Assembly: GCF_014656195.1 (NCBI RefSeq)
Contig: NZ_BNBY01000008.1
Span: 62,001 to 126,000 of the forward strand
Source: Kitasatospora xanthocidica
GTDB lineage: Bacteria; Actinomycetota; Actinomycetes; Streptomycetales; Streptomycetaceae
Reading direction: 5' to 3'
DNA: 64,000 bases
Position 1 is the first letter of the stretch; every line of letters starts with the position of its first letter. Below are positions 37,283 through 46,049 of this stretch, piece after piece. The translations under genes and the position numbers were made by a program. Under the pieces are notes generated by a model, which saw only the letters and a program-made list of their open reading frames with translations, was not told where the DNA came from and searched no databases.

Positions 37283-38533
37283 TCAGGCGGTGGTGATCCG
37301 GGGGCGGGACAGGTCGACCGCGCGGGCGGCGACGTCCCGGGCGTCCTGGTAGTCCACCGAGCGGGTGATGGCGTAGCCGAGCACGGCGCTGAGCGTCTCG
37401 CCCGGGGGGAGCACGATCTTGCCGCCGAGCTCGCGCTCGTAGACGAAGTGCTCCAGGCCGAACAGCTCCAGCACGTCGTACAGGCCGTCGAAGCCGTGGA
37501 ACTGGCCCTCGACCGGGCTGAGCACGCCCCGGCTGGCCGCGAACAGCTCGGAGCGCTTCTCCATGTCCGGGGCCTGGCCGGTGGCGACCCGGACCAGGTT
37601 GGCCGGGAACGGGATGCCGGTGCTGAGCGGGATCAGGTGGGAGGTGATGTAGCCGCCGCCGGGGCGGGCGGCGATCTCCAGCAGCTTGGCGCTGCCGTCG
37701 GGCAGCACCCGGCACTCCAGGTGGAAGGAGCACCAGTCCAGGCCGATGGCCTTGGTGACGCTCTCCGCGAGGCGGCGCACGCTCTCCTGCGCCTGCTCGC
37801 TCAGCGCGGTCGGGTGGACCTGCTCGTACTCGACGTAGAACGGCTCGGTGACCCACTTGTCGGTGATGCCGGCGATCATCGTGCGGCCGTCGTGGACGAA
37901 GCCCTCCACGCTGTGCTCGCTGCCGCCGAGGCGCTCCTCGTAGACGAACTGGCCCTCGTAGTCGCCGAAGACCGGGGAGAGCTCGCGGGTCGCCAGCAGG
38001 GTCGCCTGGCGGAAGGTGGCGGCCAGGTCGGTCTCGGCGTCGATCTGGAAGATCGACCGGCTGCCGGAGCCGCCGGCCGGCTTGAGCACGGCGGGGGTGC
38101 CGATCTCGGCGGCCGCCGCCTCCAGGTCCGCCAGGTCGTCGACCTTGCGGAAGCGCGGGATCAGGTCCGGGTGGTCCAGCAGGGCCGAGCGCATCGAGTG
38201 CTTGTTGCGGGCCTTGTGCGCGGCCTCCAGCGGCACGCCCGGCCAGCCGCAGCGCTGGGCCAGCGCCGCGGCCAGCTCGACCCCGGTGTCGGTCCAGGTG
38301 ACCACGCCGGAGGCCTTGGTCCGCTGGGCCAGCGTCAGGCCGGCCTTGAGCGCGGCCGGCCGGTCGAAGATGTCGACCTGCTCGAAGTCGCTGATCGCCT
38401 CACGGCAGAAGGCGGGCGGGGTGGGGCCGAGCAGCGCGACCTTGTACCCGGCGGCGTGCGCGCCGAGGACGGCCGCGTTGACCTCCAACGGGGTTCGCCG
38501 GGTACCGATGAATATGATGGTCGGCTTCGACAT
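37283..38533 (-). CDS. ATP-grasp ligase 1
   Basis: 416 residues. The ATP-grasp core contains the P-loop-like PAVLKPAGGSGSRSIFQI, the ATP-binding EERLGGSEHSVEGFVHDG and the Mg site FHLECRVLPDGSAKLLEIAA with ARPGGGY. This family makes an acyl phosphate from a carboxylate and couples it to an amine or hydrazine. It could form the amide or hydrazide bond of the product. It starts at ATG 38533 with GAGGAG and is divergent, with only 37 bases to the thioesterase start. Confidence 0.85.
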   Translation of the reverse strand: MSKPTIIFIGTRRTPLEVNAAVLGAHAAGYKVALLGPTPPAFCREAISDFEQVDIFDRPAALKAGLTLAQRTKASGVVTWTDTGVELAAALAQRCGWPGVPLEAAHKARNKHSMRSALLDHPDLIPRFRKVDDLADLEAAAAEIGTPAVLKPAGGSGSRSIFQIDAETDLAATFRQATLLATRELSPVFGDYEGQFVYEERLGGSEHSVEGFVHDGRTMIAGITDKWVTEPFYVEYEQVHPTALSEQAQESVRRLAESVTKAIGLDWCSFHLECRVLPDGSAKLLEIAARPGGGYITSHLIPLSTGIPFPANLVRVATGQAPDMEKRSELFAASRGVLSPVEGQFHGFDGLYDVLELFGLEHFVYERELGGKIVLPPGETLSAVLGYAITRSVDYQDARDVAARAVDLSRPRITTA

Positions 38534-38570
38534 GGTGTCTCCTCGGAGCGAGATTCATAGGGGTTCGTTG

Positions 38571-39269
38571 ATGACTGGAACGGCCGTGGTCTGCCTGCCC
38601 CCCTCGGGAGCGGGGCGGTCCTTCTACCGCGGCTGGCCGCGCCGGATCGACGAGGCCGCGGTCCGTCCGATGTCGCTGGCGGGCCACGAGGAGCGGATGC
38701 GCGACGTGCTGCCCGGTTCGGTGGGGGAGGCCGCCTCGGACATCGCGGACCGGGTGCTCGCGCTGGACGCGGCCCGGGTGGTGCTGTTCGGCCACAGCCT
38801 GGGTGCGGCGGTCGCCTACGAGACGGCGGCGCTGCTCGCCGCCCGGCCGGACGCGCCGCGGCTGGCCGTGGTGCTGTCGGCCCGTCAGGCCCCGGGCGGG
38901 CCGAGCCCGGTCCTGGCGGCGCTCGACGGTGACGACCGGGCGCTGCTGGACACGGTGTCCGCCTGGGGCGGGATGCCGCCCGGCGGTGCGGACGGTGAGC
39001 TGGCGGCGCTGCTGGCCCCCGTCCTGCGGGCGGACCTGGCGATGAGCGCCGGGTACACCGAGCCGGGCGGCCCGCTGCGGGTGCCGGTCACCGTGGTCGG
39101 GTACCGGGAGGACACCGTGGTGCCGCTCGCCGAGGTCGGGCGCTGGTCCGCGCTGTGCGAGGGCCCGTACCGCAACGAGACGCTGGCCGGGGGGCACTTC
39201 GCGGCGAAGGACGCGCCCGAGGAGCTGATCGGCCTGGTCCGCGAGGTGCTGGAGCGGACGGCGGACTGA
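38571..39269 (+). CDS. Type II thioesterase
   Basis: 232 residues from ATG 38571. Alpha/beta-hydrolase with the nucleophile in FGHSLGAA (Ser76) and the catalytic His in GGHFA (His209). Such enzymes remove misloaded groups from carrier proteins of non-ribosomal pathways or release the product, which fits the free carrier protein at 42.7 kb. The start lies 37 bases from the divergent ATP-grasp start. Confidence 0.88.
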   Translation: MTGTAVVCLPPSGAGRSFYRGWPRRIDEAAVRPMSLAGHEERMRDVLPGSVGEAASDIADRVLALDAARVVLFGHSLGAAVAYETAALLAARPDAPRLAVVLSARQAPGGPSPVLAALDGDDRALLDTVSAWGGMPPGGADGELAALLAPVLRADLAMSAGYTEPGGPLRVPVTVVGYREDTVVPLAEVGRWSALCEGPYRNETLAGGHFAAKDAPEELIGLVREVLERTAD

Positions 39270-39312
39270 CCGGCGGTCACGCCTGTCACGCCCGTCACGT
39301 CGGTCACATCGC

Positions 39313-39834
39313 TCACGCCGTCGCGACGCCGGTGAGGCGGCGGCCCAGGTGGACCAGCGGGTCGCGGTCCGGGCCCGGCTCGGCTTCGAGCACTTCGAGG
39401 ACGGCCAGCTCGTGGTCGCCGGACTCCACCCAGGCCACCGGACGCGCGGTGATCGCGGCGCAGCCCCCGGCGAGGACCAGCCCGCCGGCCGCGCCGCGGG
39501 TCACCGTCCGGCCGCGCAGCAGCTCCTCGCCGTCCGGCCGGGCCGGGTCGGCGAACCAGCGAGCCACCTCGGCCTGGTCCGCCGCGAGGACCGTGATGCC
39601 GACCGGGCCGCCGCCCTTCAGCGCCCGCAGCAGCCGGGAGGAGCGCTGGAGGGAGACGGTGGCCAGCGGCGGTTCGAGCGAGGCGCAGACCAGGGTGCTG
39701 ACGGTCGCGCCGACCGTGCCGCCCGGCGTGTCGCACAGCAGCACCGCCACCCCGGCGGGCAGCCGGGCGAAGGCGGAGCGCAGCTGCGCGGGACCGACCG
39801 CGGCGGGTGACGGAGCGAGGGTCGTGCCGCTCAC
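39313..39834 (-). CDS. Flavin reductase
   Basis: 173 residues from GTG 39834, overlapping the monooxygenase stop (GTGA). Flavin-reductase-like split-barrel with GGTVGATVSTLVCASLEPPL and LRALKGGGPVGITVLA, then LVLAGGCAAITARPVAWVES. It should supply reduced FMN to the luciferase-like monooxygenase encoded directly upstream. It is the last gene of the aminomutase-monooxygenase-reductase operon. Family assignment is secure; partner is inferred from coupling. Confidence 0.86.
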   Translation of the reverse strand: MSGTTLAPSPAAVGPAQLRSAFARLPAGVAVLLCDTPGGTVGATVSTLVCASLEPPLATVSLQRSSRLLRALKGGGPVGITVLAADQAEVARWFADPARPDGEELLRGRTVTRGAAGGLVLAGGCAAITARPVAWVESGDHELAVLEVLEAEPGPDRDPLVHLGRRLTGVATA

Positions 39835-41063
39835 CCGGCCACCTCCGCGAGCGGGCGGTCGACGGCCGCGTCGCGGGCGTCGGTGCCGGTGCTGGTGCCG
39901 CTGCCGGTGCCGGTGCCGGCGAGCGTCCGGTCGGTGTCCGCGGGCGTCCGGTCGGTGCCGGGGTAGCGGGTGTCGGCGAGCAGTTCCAGGCTGTCCAGGA
40001 CCCGTTCCAGCGGCAGGCCGAAGTCGACCAGGCAGGCGATCTCGTCCACGCCGGCCGCCCCGACCCGCTCCAGCATCCGCAGGCACTTCTCGGGCGTGCC
40101 GATCAGGCTGGCCTCGCGGTGGAAGCGGCGGGCCCGCTCCTCCAGCAGTTCGTCGATCACGGCCTCCGGCAGGGCCGGGATGCTGACCTCGCGGCCGCCG
40201 CTGACCGCGCCGCCGCCGGCCGAGGCGCGCAGCTCCAGCTCCAGGGCGGTGCGCAGGTAGCCGCGCAGCGGGGTCCTGGCGGCCTTCCAGCCGTTGTCGG
40301 CGTCCCGGGTGGCGTAGGTGTGCAGCATCAGGGTGACCGTGCCGGGGCCCTGGTGGCCGGCCTCGGCCCGGGCCGCGCGGTAGCGGTCGATGCGTTCGCG
40401 CAGGGTGTCGAGGTCCTGGCCGAGCAGGTGGGTGAGCAGGTTGGTGCCGAGCCGGCCGGCCGCCTCGAAGGTGGCCGGGTTCCCGGAGGCGGTGAGCCAG
40501 AGCGGGAGTTCGGGGGAGAGCGGTGTGGGCTGGACGGCGACCTGGACGGTCCGGCCGGAGCCGTTGCGGCGCTCGACCGGCCGGCCGGCCCACAGCTCGC
40601 GCAGTTCGGTCACCGCGTCCTGGACGCGCCGGGCGCGGTCGGCGTAGCGGTCGGGGGCGAGCACGAAGTCGTTGGCGTTCCACCCGGAGCCGAGCGAGAT
40701 GCCGACCCGGCCGCCGCCGCTGAGGTTGTCCAGCACCGACCAGTCCTCGGCGATGCGCAGGGTGTCGTGCAGCGGGGCGACCACGCTGCCCGCGCGGATC
40801 TGGCACCTGGAGGTGCCGGCCGCGAGGGCGGCGCCCAGGACGGCGGGGCTGGGGAACAGCCCGCCGAAGGCGTCGAAGTGGCGCTCGGGCGTCCACACGG
40901 CGGTGTAGCCGAGGCGGTCGGCGGCGGCGGCCGCGCCGCGGACCAGCGCGTAGCGGTCCTCGGACCGGTCGGCCTCGGTCGCGCCGAAGAACATCACGCC
41001 GAGTGCGGGCAGCGGGCCCGACGGCAGGGAGGGCAACTCGGTTCTCCTCGGTGGGGTGGTCAT
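39831..41063 (-). CDS. Luciferase-like (LLM) flavin-dependent monooxygenase, natural-product type
   Basis: 410 residues. The LLM fold with GVMFFGATEADRSEDRYALV, YTAVWTPERHFDAFGGLFPS and GGGRVGISLGSGWNANDF matches the MupA/Atu3640 subfamily, which commonly oxygenates carrier-bound acids in natural-product pathways. It could hydroxylate the amino acid on the free carrier protein. The end (from about residue 375) is a Gly/Thr/Asp low-complexity tail. It overlaps the aminomutase gene (ATGA) and the reductase gene (GTGA), so the three form one operon. Confidence 0.87.
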   Translation of the reverse strand: MTTPPRRTELPSLPSGPLPALGVMFFGATEADRSEDRYALVRGAAAAADRLGYTAVWTPERHFDAFGGLFPSPAVLGAALAAGTSRCQIRAGSVVAPLHDTLRIAEDWSVLDNLSGGGRVGISLGSGWNANDFVLAPDRYADRARRVQDAVTELRELWAGRPVERRNGSGRTVQVAVQPTPLSPELPLWLTASGNPATFEAAGRLGTNLLTHLLGQDLDTLRERIDRYRAARAEAGHQGPGTVTLMLHTYATRDADNGWKAARTPLRGYLRTALELELRASAGGGAVSGGREVSIPALPEAVIDELLEERARRFHREASLIGTPEKCLRMLERVGAAGVDEIACLVDFGLPLERVLDSLELLADTRYPGTDRTPADTDRTLAGTGTGSGTSTGTDARDAAVDRPLAEVAG

Positions 41064-42490
41064 CGCGCGGCCAGCAGCAGGTCGCTGTCGGTCGGCCCGG
41101 TTTCGGTCTGCGCCTCGGTCTGCGCGTCGGTCCGCGCGTCGGTCTGCGCCTCGGACGGCGATCCGGTCTGCGCCTCGGAGGTCGATCCGGACGGCGTCTC
41201 GGACGGCGTCCCTGCGTTCTCCTCCCACGGGAAGCAGGGGGCGAAGGCCGGCTCCAGGTGGTTGATCCAGGAGGCGGTCGGGGACCAGTGGGCGAAGAAC
41301 GACCGCCCGACCAGCGCGGGGTCGCGGGCCTGCAGCATCCGCAGGACGAACACCCGCTGCCCGGCGATGGTCGCCTCGCCGTCGACCGCGATCTTGCCGG
41401 GGGTCGCCGACATCACCGGTCCGCGGGCCGAGCGGGCCAGGCCGGAGACGGTGCGCTGGGCGTCCTGGACGATCTGCAGGGCGGTGGCCAGCGGCACTTC
41501 GAAGTAGCGGCGGGCACCGGTGTCGCGCTCGACGAAGGCGTAGTACGGGTGGATGCCCAGGTTGACCATCTCGGCCCACATCTCGGCCCAGGTCTCCGCC
41601 CGGTCGTTGACGTGGCGGATGATCGGGGCCTGGGCGCGCAGCACCGCGCCGGCGGCGAGGAGTCGGCGGACCGCCGTCCGGGCCTCGGTGGTGGCGAGCT
41701 CGCGCGGGTGGGACACGTGCAGCATGACGGCGACCTGCCGGCCGGAGTCGACGATCTCGCCGATCAGCCGCATCAGGTCGTCGGCGTCGGCGTCGGTGGT
41801 GAACCGGTGCGGCCAGTACGCCAGCGCCTTGGTGCCGAAGCGGATGGTGCGGATGTGCTCCATGCCCTCGCCCAGCAGCGGGGCGACCCAGCGCCGCAGC
41901 ACCGCCGTCGACATGATCATCGGGTCACCGCCGGTGAACAGCACGTCCGTCACCTCGTGGTGGCGGCGCAGGTAGGCGGTGGAGGGGTCGAGTTCGGCGC
42001 TCAGCCGCAGCTCCGGCATGCCGACGAACTGCGCCCAGCGGAAGCAGTAGCCGCAGTACGCGTGGCAGGTCTGTCCCTGCGAGGGGAAGAGCAGCGCGGT
42101 CTCGCGGTACTTGTGCTGGAGGCCCTCGACCACCATGCCGTCCTCGACCGGCACGTTCTGCGCCAGCTGGCCGGAGGGGTGCGGGTTGAGCTCCAGCCGG
42201 ATGCGCCGGGCGGCCGCCGTGACGGTGGCCCGGTCGGCGCCGCTCAGCAGCAGGTCCGACATCTCGGCGAAGGCGGCCGGTGGCAGCATCTCCCGGTCCG
42301 GGAAGGTCAGCCGGTAGATCGGGTCGTCCGGGGCGGCCGTCCAGTCGATCAGCTCGTCCACCACGTAGTTGTTCACCTTGAACGGCAGGACGGCGGCGAC
42401 GGTCTGGATTTCATGACGGGTTTCCGGGTCCATTGCGCGAACCTGTGGAATGTCCGTGAGGCGCGCCCCGGAAATGCTTCTCAACTTCAC
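41060..42490 (-). CDS. KamA-family radical SAM aminomutase
   Basis: 476 residues from GTG 42490, preceded by GGGAG (TTG 42514 would add eight residues). The radical-SAM motif CHAYCGYC (Cys142, 146, 149) is intact. The PLP-lysine region reads GPVMSATPGKIAV. Lysine 2,3-aminomutase binds its substrate with two Asp. One is present (HVNDRAE), but the second, in VVDAPGGGGK, aligns with a non-acidic residue here. The enzyme may therefore make a beta-amino acid from a substrate other than lysine. A Ser/Glu/Ala/Gln/Thr tail of about 40 residues ends the protein. Confidence 0.86.
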   Translation of the reverse strand: MKLRSISGARLTDIPQVRAMDPETRHEIQTVAAVLPFKVNNYVVDELIDWTAAPDDPIYRLTFPDREMLPPAAFAEMSDLLLSGADRATVTAAARRIRLELNPHPSGQLAQNVPVEDGMVVEGLQHKYRETALLFPSQGQTCHAYCGYCFRWAQFVGMPELRLSAELDPSTAYLRRHHEVTDVLFTGGDPMIMSTAVLRRWVAPLLGEGMEHIRTIRFGTKALAYWPHRFTTDADADDLMRLIGEIVDSGRQVAVMLHVSHPRELATTEARTAVRRLLAAGAVLRAQAPIIRHVNDRAETWAEMWAEMVNLGIHPYYAFVERDTGARRYFEVPLATALQIVQDAQRTVSGLARSARGPVMSATPGKIAVDGEATIAGQRVFVLRMLQARDPALVGRSFFAHWSPTASWINHLEPAFAPCFPWEENAGTPSETPSGSTSEAQTGSPSEAQTDARTDAQTEAQTETGPTDSDLLLAAR

Positions 42491-42696
42491 TGCTGGAATT
42501 CTCCCACGGCTCAACGGAGTGGACTCGTGAACGATCGTGCCACAGCTTCGGCGGCTTGGGGCGGCAGGAAGCTGTCAGGGCAACTTGCTGCTGACAAGGC
42601 CTGCTCCCGGCCAGCTCGGAGGGCGGTAGCTTCCTTCTGGAACGGTATTTCACGACCGTAGCAAATAACATTTCGCCGGAATCTGGAGTTTCTGCT
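42491..42696. promoter_or_regulatory. Divergent control region of the two main cluster arms
   Basis: 206 bases between the aminomutase and carrier-protein starts. Inverted repeats are visible: TGTCAG (42573-42578) with CTGACA (42591-42596), and ACGGT (42642-42646) with ACCGT (42655-42659). TAACAT at 42666-42671 could be a -10 for the plus-strand operon. These would suit the cluster regulator but are unproved. Confidence 0.45.
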
Positions 42697-43245
42697 GTGG
42701 ATGCGTTGAAGGTAGCCGAGATCTGGGGTGACCTGGTCGGCCGAGACACCGTGGACATCGACGACGACTTCTTCTTCGATCTCGACGGGAACTCCCTGAT
42801 GGCGGCCGCCGTGGTCGCCCGGACGAGCGAACTCTCCGGCGTTCCGCTGGAACTGCGCGACCTTTATCTGGCGACCACCCCGCGTGAGCTCGCCGAGCAC
42901 CTCGCGGCGATCGGCGCGCGGCTCGCCGAGCTCTCGGAGACCGCGCCCGCCACCGGGGCGCTGCCCGCCGTCGCGGCCGCCCTGGCCGAACTCAGCGCCG
43001 CGGCCGCCGAGCGGCTGCTGCCGCCGGACACGGTCGTCCGCACCGTCGATCCCGAGGCGGAGGAGGCCGCCGGGGGCCGTCGGATCGCCCTGCTGCGCGA
43101 GTACCGGGGCGCGGGCCGCTGCGAGGTGGAGAGCGCGGACGCCGAGGAGGCGGTGCTGCGGCGCGGCGACGGCCCCGCCTTCCGGCTGCGGCTGGCCGGC
43201 CCGGTCCTGGAGGTCGGCACCGTCGAGGTAGCCAGGCATGGCTGA
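42697..43245 (+). CDS. Stand-alone peptidyl carrier protein with extra C-terminal domain
   Basis: 182 residues from GTG 42697. An approximately 80-residue carrier domain has the phosphopantetheine serine in FFDLDGNSLMAAAVV (Ser33; usual GG[H/D]S reads DGNS). The remaining 100 residues, including ALLREYRGAGRCEVE, are not a domain I recognise. It probably holds the activated amino acid for the adenylation enzyme downstream, with which it overlaps by eight bases. Confidence 0.83.
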   Translation: MDALKVAEIWGDLVGRDTVDIDDDFFFDLDGNSLMAAAVVARTSELSGVPLELRDLYLATTPRELAEHLAAIGARLAELSETAPATGALPAVAAALAELSAAAAERLLPPDTVVRTVDPEAEEAAGGRRIALLREYRGAGRCEVESADAEEAVLRRGDGPAFRLRLAGPVLEVGTVEVARHG

Positions 43246-44785
43246 GCCGAGCGAGAGCCTGGCCGGGCTCGTCGAGGCCGCCCTCGCCACCGCCGACCCC
43301 GCCCGGCCCGCCGTGACCGAACCGGCCGGCACCTGGACGTACGGCGAACTCGACCGTGCCAGCGCCGAGTTGGCCGCCGCACTGGCGGCCGCCCCGGGCC
43401 GGGAGCCGGCCGTGGACGGTGCCGGGCCCGCCCCGGTGGCGGTCCTGCTGCCCCGGGGCGCGGCGGCGGTGGCGGCGATGCTGGCCTGCGTCCGCGCCGG
43501 GCGGCCGTTCCTGCCGCTCCCGCCGGACACCTCCTCGGCCGCGCTGCCCGACCTGCTGGGCGTCCGCGACCTGGTCACCGCAGGCCCGCCGCCCGCCTGG
43601 TGGACCGGCCCGGCGTCCCGGGTGCACCGGGTGCGGCGGGAGGGTCCCCCGGCGGCCCGACCTGCTGTTCAGGCCGTCGCGGGTGACGGGACCGGGTACT
43701 TCCTCGCCACCTCCGGCACCACCGGTACGCCCAAGGTGGTGCGGGGTTCGGCCGCCGGGCTGGCGCACTACCTGCGCTGGCAGCGCGAGGAGCTGGCGCT
43801 CGGACCGGGCGACGTGCTGTCCAACTCCGCCGACCCCTGGTTCGACTTCTCCTTCAAGGAGACGCTCGCCGCCGTGGTGTCGGGCGCGACCGTGGCCGTC
43901 CTCACGGACCGCGAACTGCTCGGCGGGGCCCACCTGTTGAGCTGGGCCGCCGACCACCGGCCGACCATGGTGTGCCTGCTGCCCTCGCGGCTGGCCGCCC
44001 TGCTCGGCGCGGCCGAGCGGGCCCCGGCGGAACTGCTGGACGCGGCGTTCGGCCGGCTGCGCCTGCTGCTGGTCTCCGGCGAGGTGTTCCCCACGCCGCT
44101 GCTGGCACGCTGGCGGGCGGTCTGTCCGCACGCCACCGTGCTCAACCTGTACGGCCCGACCGAGTCGACCGTCATCAAGCTGAGGCACACCGTGCCGCCC
44201 GGCGCGACGGTCGACACCCCGACGGTGCCGGTCGGGACGCCGATCCCCGGCACCGAGGCCCTGCTGGACGCCGGGGAGGCGGCCGAACTCACCCTGGTGT
44301 CCGATCAGTTGGCGCTCGGCTACGCCTCCGGCGGGCAGGGCTCCGCCACCCGCTTCGGCACCCACCCGGACGGCCGGCCGCTGCTGCACACCGGCGACCT
44401 GGCCCGCCGGACCCCGGACGGCGCGATCGAGATCGTCGGGCGCGCCGACCACGTGGTGAAGCGCCACGGCGTCAAGGTCTCACTGCCGGACCTGGAGGCA
44501 CAGGCCCGTACCTGCTCCTCGGTCGGCTCGGCGGTCGCCCTGCTGCTGCCCGGGGAACGCGAGCGGATCGTGCTCTGCTGCACCCCGTACGGCGCCGCGG
44601 CCGACGGCCCGGCGCTGCGCCGCCTGCTGCGCGAGCACCTGCTCGGCCGGGTGCCGGCGGCCGCCATGCCGGACGCGGTCCGGGTGCTGCCCGAACTGCC
44701 GCTCGACCCGCGCGGCAAGGTCGACCGCCGCGCGCTGGCCGCGCTGTTCGAGCCCCGGCCCGAGCCGGTGGCCGCTCATGGCTGA
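43238..44785 (+). CDS. Stand-alone adenylation (AMP-binding) enzyme
   Basis: 515 residues. Core motifs: A3 FLATSGTTGTPK (about 155-166), A4 region DPWFDFSFKE with Asp203 for the amino group, A5 LNLYGPTEST (302-311), A7/A8 LLHTGDLARR and VVKRHGVKVSLP, and A10 LPLDPRGKVDRRAL with catalytic Lys494. It activates an amino acid and loads the neighbouring carrier protein. I do not assign a substrate; the aminomutase product is the likely candidate. It overlaps the carrier gene and the MFS gene by eight bases each. Confidence 0.92.
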   Translation: MAEPSESLAGLVEAALATADPARPAVTEPAGTWTYGELDRASAELAAALAAAPGREPAVDGAGPAPVAVLLPRGAAAVAAMLACVRAGRPFLPLPPDTSSAALPDLLGVRDLVTAGPPPAWWTGPASRVHRVRREGPPAARPAVQAVAGDGTGYFLATSGTTGTPKVVRGSAAGLAHYLRWQREELALGPGDVLSNSADPWFDFSFKETLAAVVSGATVAVLTDRELLGGAHLLSWAADHRPTMVCLLPSRLAALLGAAERAPAELLDAAFGRLRLLLVSGEVFPTPLLARWRAVCPHATVLNLYGPTESTVIKLRHTVPPGATVDTPTVPVGTPIPGTEALLDAGEAAELTLVSDQLALGYASGGQGSATRFGTHPDGRPLLHTGDLARRTPDGAIEIVGRADHVVKRHGVKVSLPDLEAQARTCSSVGSAVALLLPGERERIVLCCTPYGAAADGPALRRLLREHLLGRVPAAAMPDAVRVLPELPLDPRGKVDRRALAALFEPRPEPVAAHG

Positions 44786-46049
44786 GCCGGTGCCGGGCAG
44801 CGCGGCCGTGCGCCGCCGGCTGGCCTTCGGCGCGGCGGTGGACTCCTTCGGCACCGGTCTGCTGCTGTCGACCTCGGCGGTGTACTTCGTCGCCGTGATC
44901 GGCTTCGGGGTGGGCGAGGTCGGTGTGGTGATGTCGGTGGCCGGTGTGGCGGGCCTGCTCGGGCCGGTCCCGGTGGGCCGGCTGGCGGACCGGCTGGGCC
45001 TGCGCCGGGTGTACTGCGGCGCGCTGCTGCTGCGCGGGGCCGGCTACCTCGGCTACGCGTTCGTCACCGACTTCCGGGTGTTCGTGGTGGCCACCTGCCT
45101 GCTGCGGATGCTCGACCAGTCCACGCCGCCCTTGCAGCAGTCACTGGTCGGCGCGCTGGCCGAGGGCGGCGAGCGGGTGCGGACCATGGCGCTGGTGCGC
45201 GGTGTCCGCAACACCGCGCTGAGCGCCGGGTTCCTGGTGGCGGGGCTGGCGCTGGCGGCGCACACCAGGCCCGCCATGATGGCGATGCTGATCGGCAACG
45301 GGCTGAGCTTCTTCGTCCTGGCCGCGGTGATCGCCTCGCTGCCGATCCCGGCCCCGGCGTCCGCCGCCCCGGCGTCCACCGCTCCGGACGGCGTCGCCGG
45401 GCCCGAGGCGGGACCGGACGTGGAGCGCTCCGGTCCGCCGCTGCGCCACCGCCGCTTCGTACTGCTCACGGTCAGCAACGGCCTGCTGCTGCTGCACGAC
45501 TCGGTGCTGTTCGTGCTGCTGCCGGTCTGGATCGTGACCAGGACCTCGCTGCCCGCCGCGACCGTGGCGGGGCTGCTCGCGGTCAACACGGTGCTGACGG
45601 TGCTGCTGCAGCTGCTGTTCAGCCGGACCGAGCGGCTCACCCACCGGCCGGGCGCGGTGCTGCTCGCCGCGGCGGGCTTCCTGGTGGCCGCCTGCGCGGT
45701 GTTCCCGGCGGCCGCGCGGCTGTCCGGCGGCTGGGCGGTGGCGGGCTGCGCCGCGGCGGTGGCGCTGCTCACGGTCGGCGAGAACCTGCACGCCGTGGCC
45801 GGCTGGCAGCTGTCCTTCGACCTCGCGCCGGCCGACCGGCGCACCGAGTACATGGCCGTCTTCAACCTCGGCCTCGGGCTGCAGAACGTCGTCGGTCCGG
45901 CCCTGATGACCTCGGTCGTGCTGGGTGCGGGCCCGGGGGGCTGGCTGCTGCTCGCCACCCTGTTCGCGGGCTCCGCCCTGGCCTGCCGCGCGGCGGGCAC
46001 GGTGCGGGCCCCGCTACCGGTCTCCCAAGGAGGAATCTGTCATGGCTGA
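44778..46049 (+). CDS. MFS transporter, likely product exporter
   Basis: 423 residues, about 12 membrane segments. The loop after helix 2 has VGRLADRLGLRRVYCG, the signature of the major facilitator superfamily. It probably exports the product and gives self-resistance. It overlaps the adenylation gene and the following ATP-grasp gene by eight bases each. Confidence 0.9.
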   Translation: MAEPVPGSAAVRRRLAFGAAVDSFGTGLLLSTSAVYFVAVIGFGVGEVGVVMSVAGVAGLLGPVPVGRLADRLGLRRVYCGALLLRGAGYLGYAFVTDFRVFVVATCLLRMLDQSTPPLQQSLVGALAEGGERVRTMALVRGVRNTALSAGFLVAGLALAAHTRPAMMAMLIGNGLSFFVLAAVIASLPIPAPASAAPASTAPDGVAGPEAGPDVERSGPPLRHRRFVLLTVSNGLLLLHDSVLFVLLPVWIVTRTSLPAATVAGLLAVNTVLTVLLQLLFSRTERLTHRPGAVLLAAAGFLVAACAVFPAAARLSGGWAVAGCAAAVALLTVGENLHAVAGWQLSFDLAPADRRTEYMAVFNLGLGLQNVVGPALMTSVVLGAGPGGWLLLATLFAGSALACRAAGTVRAPLPVSQGGICHG

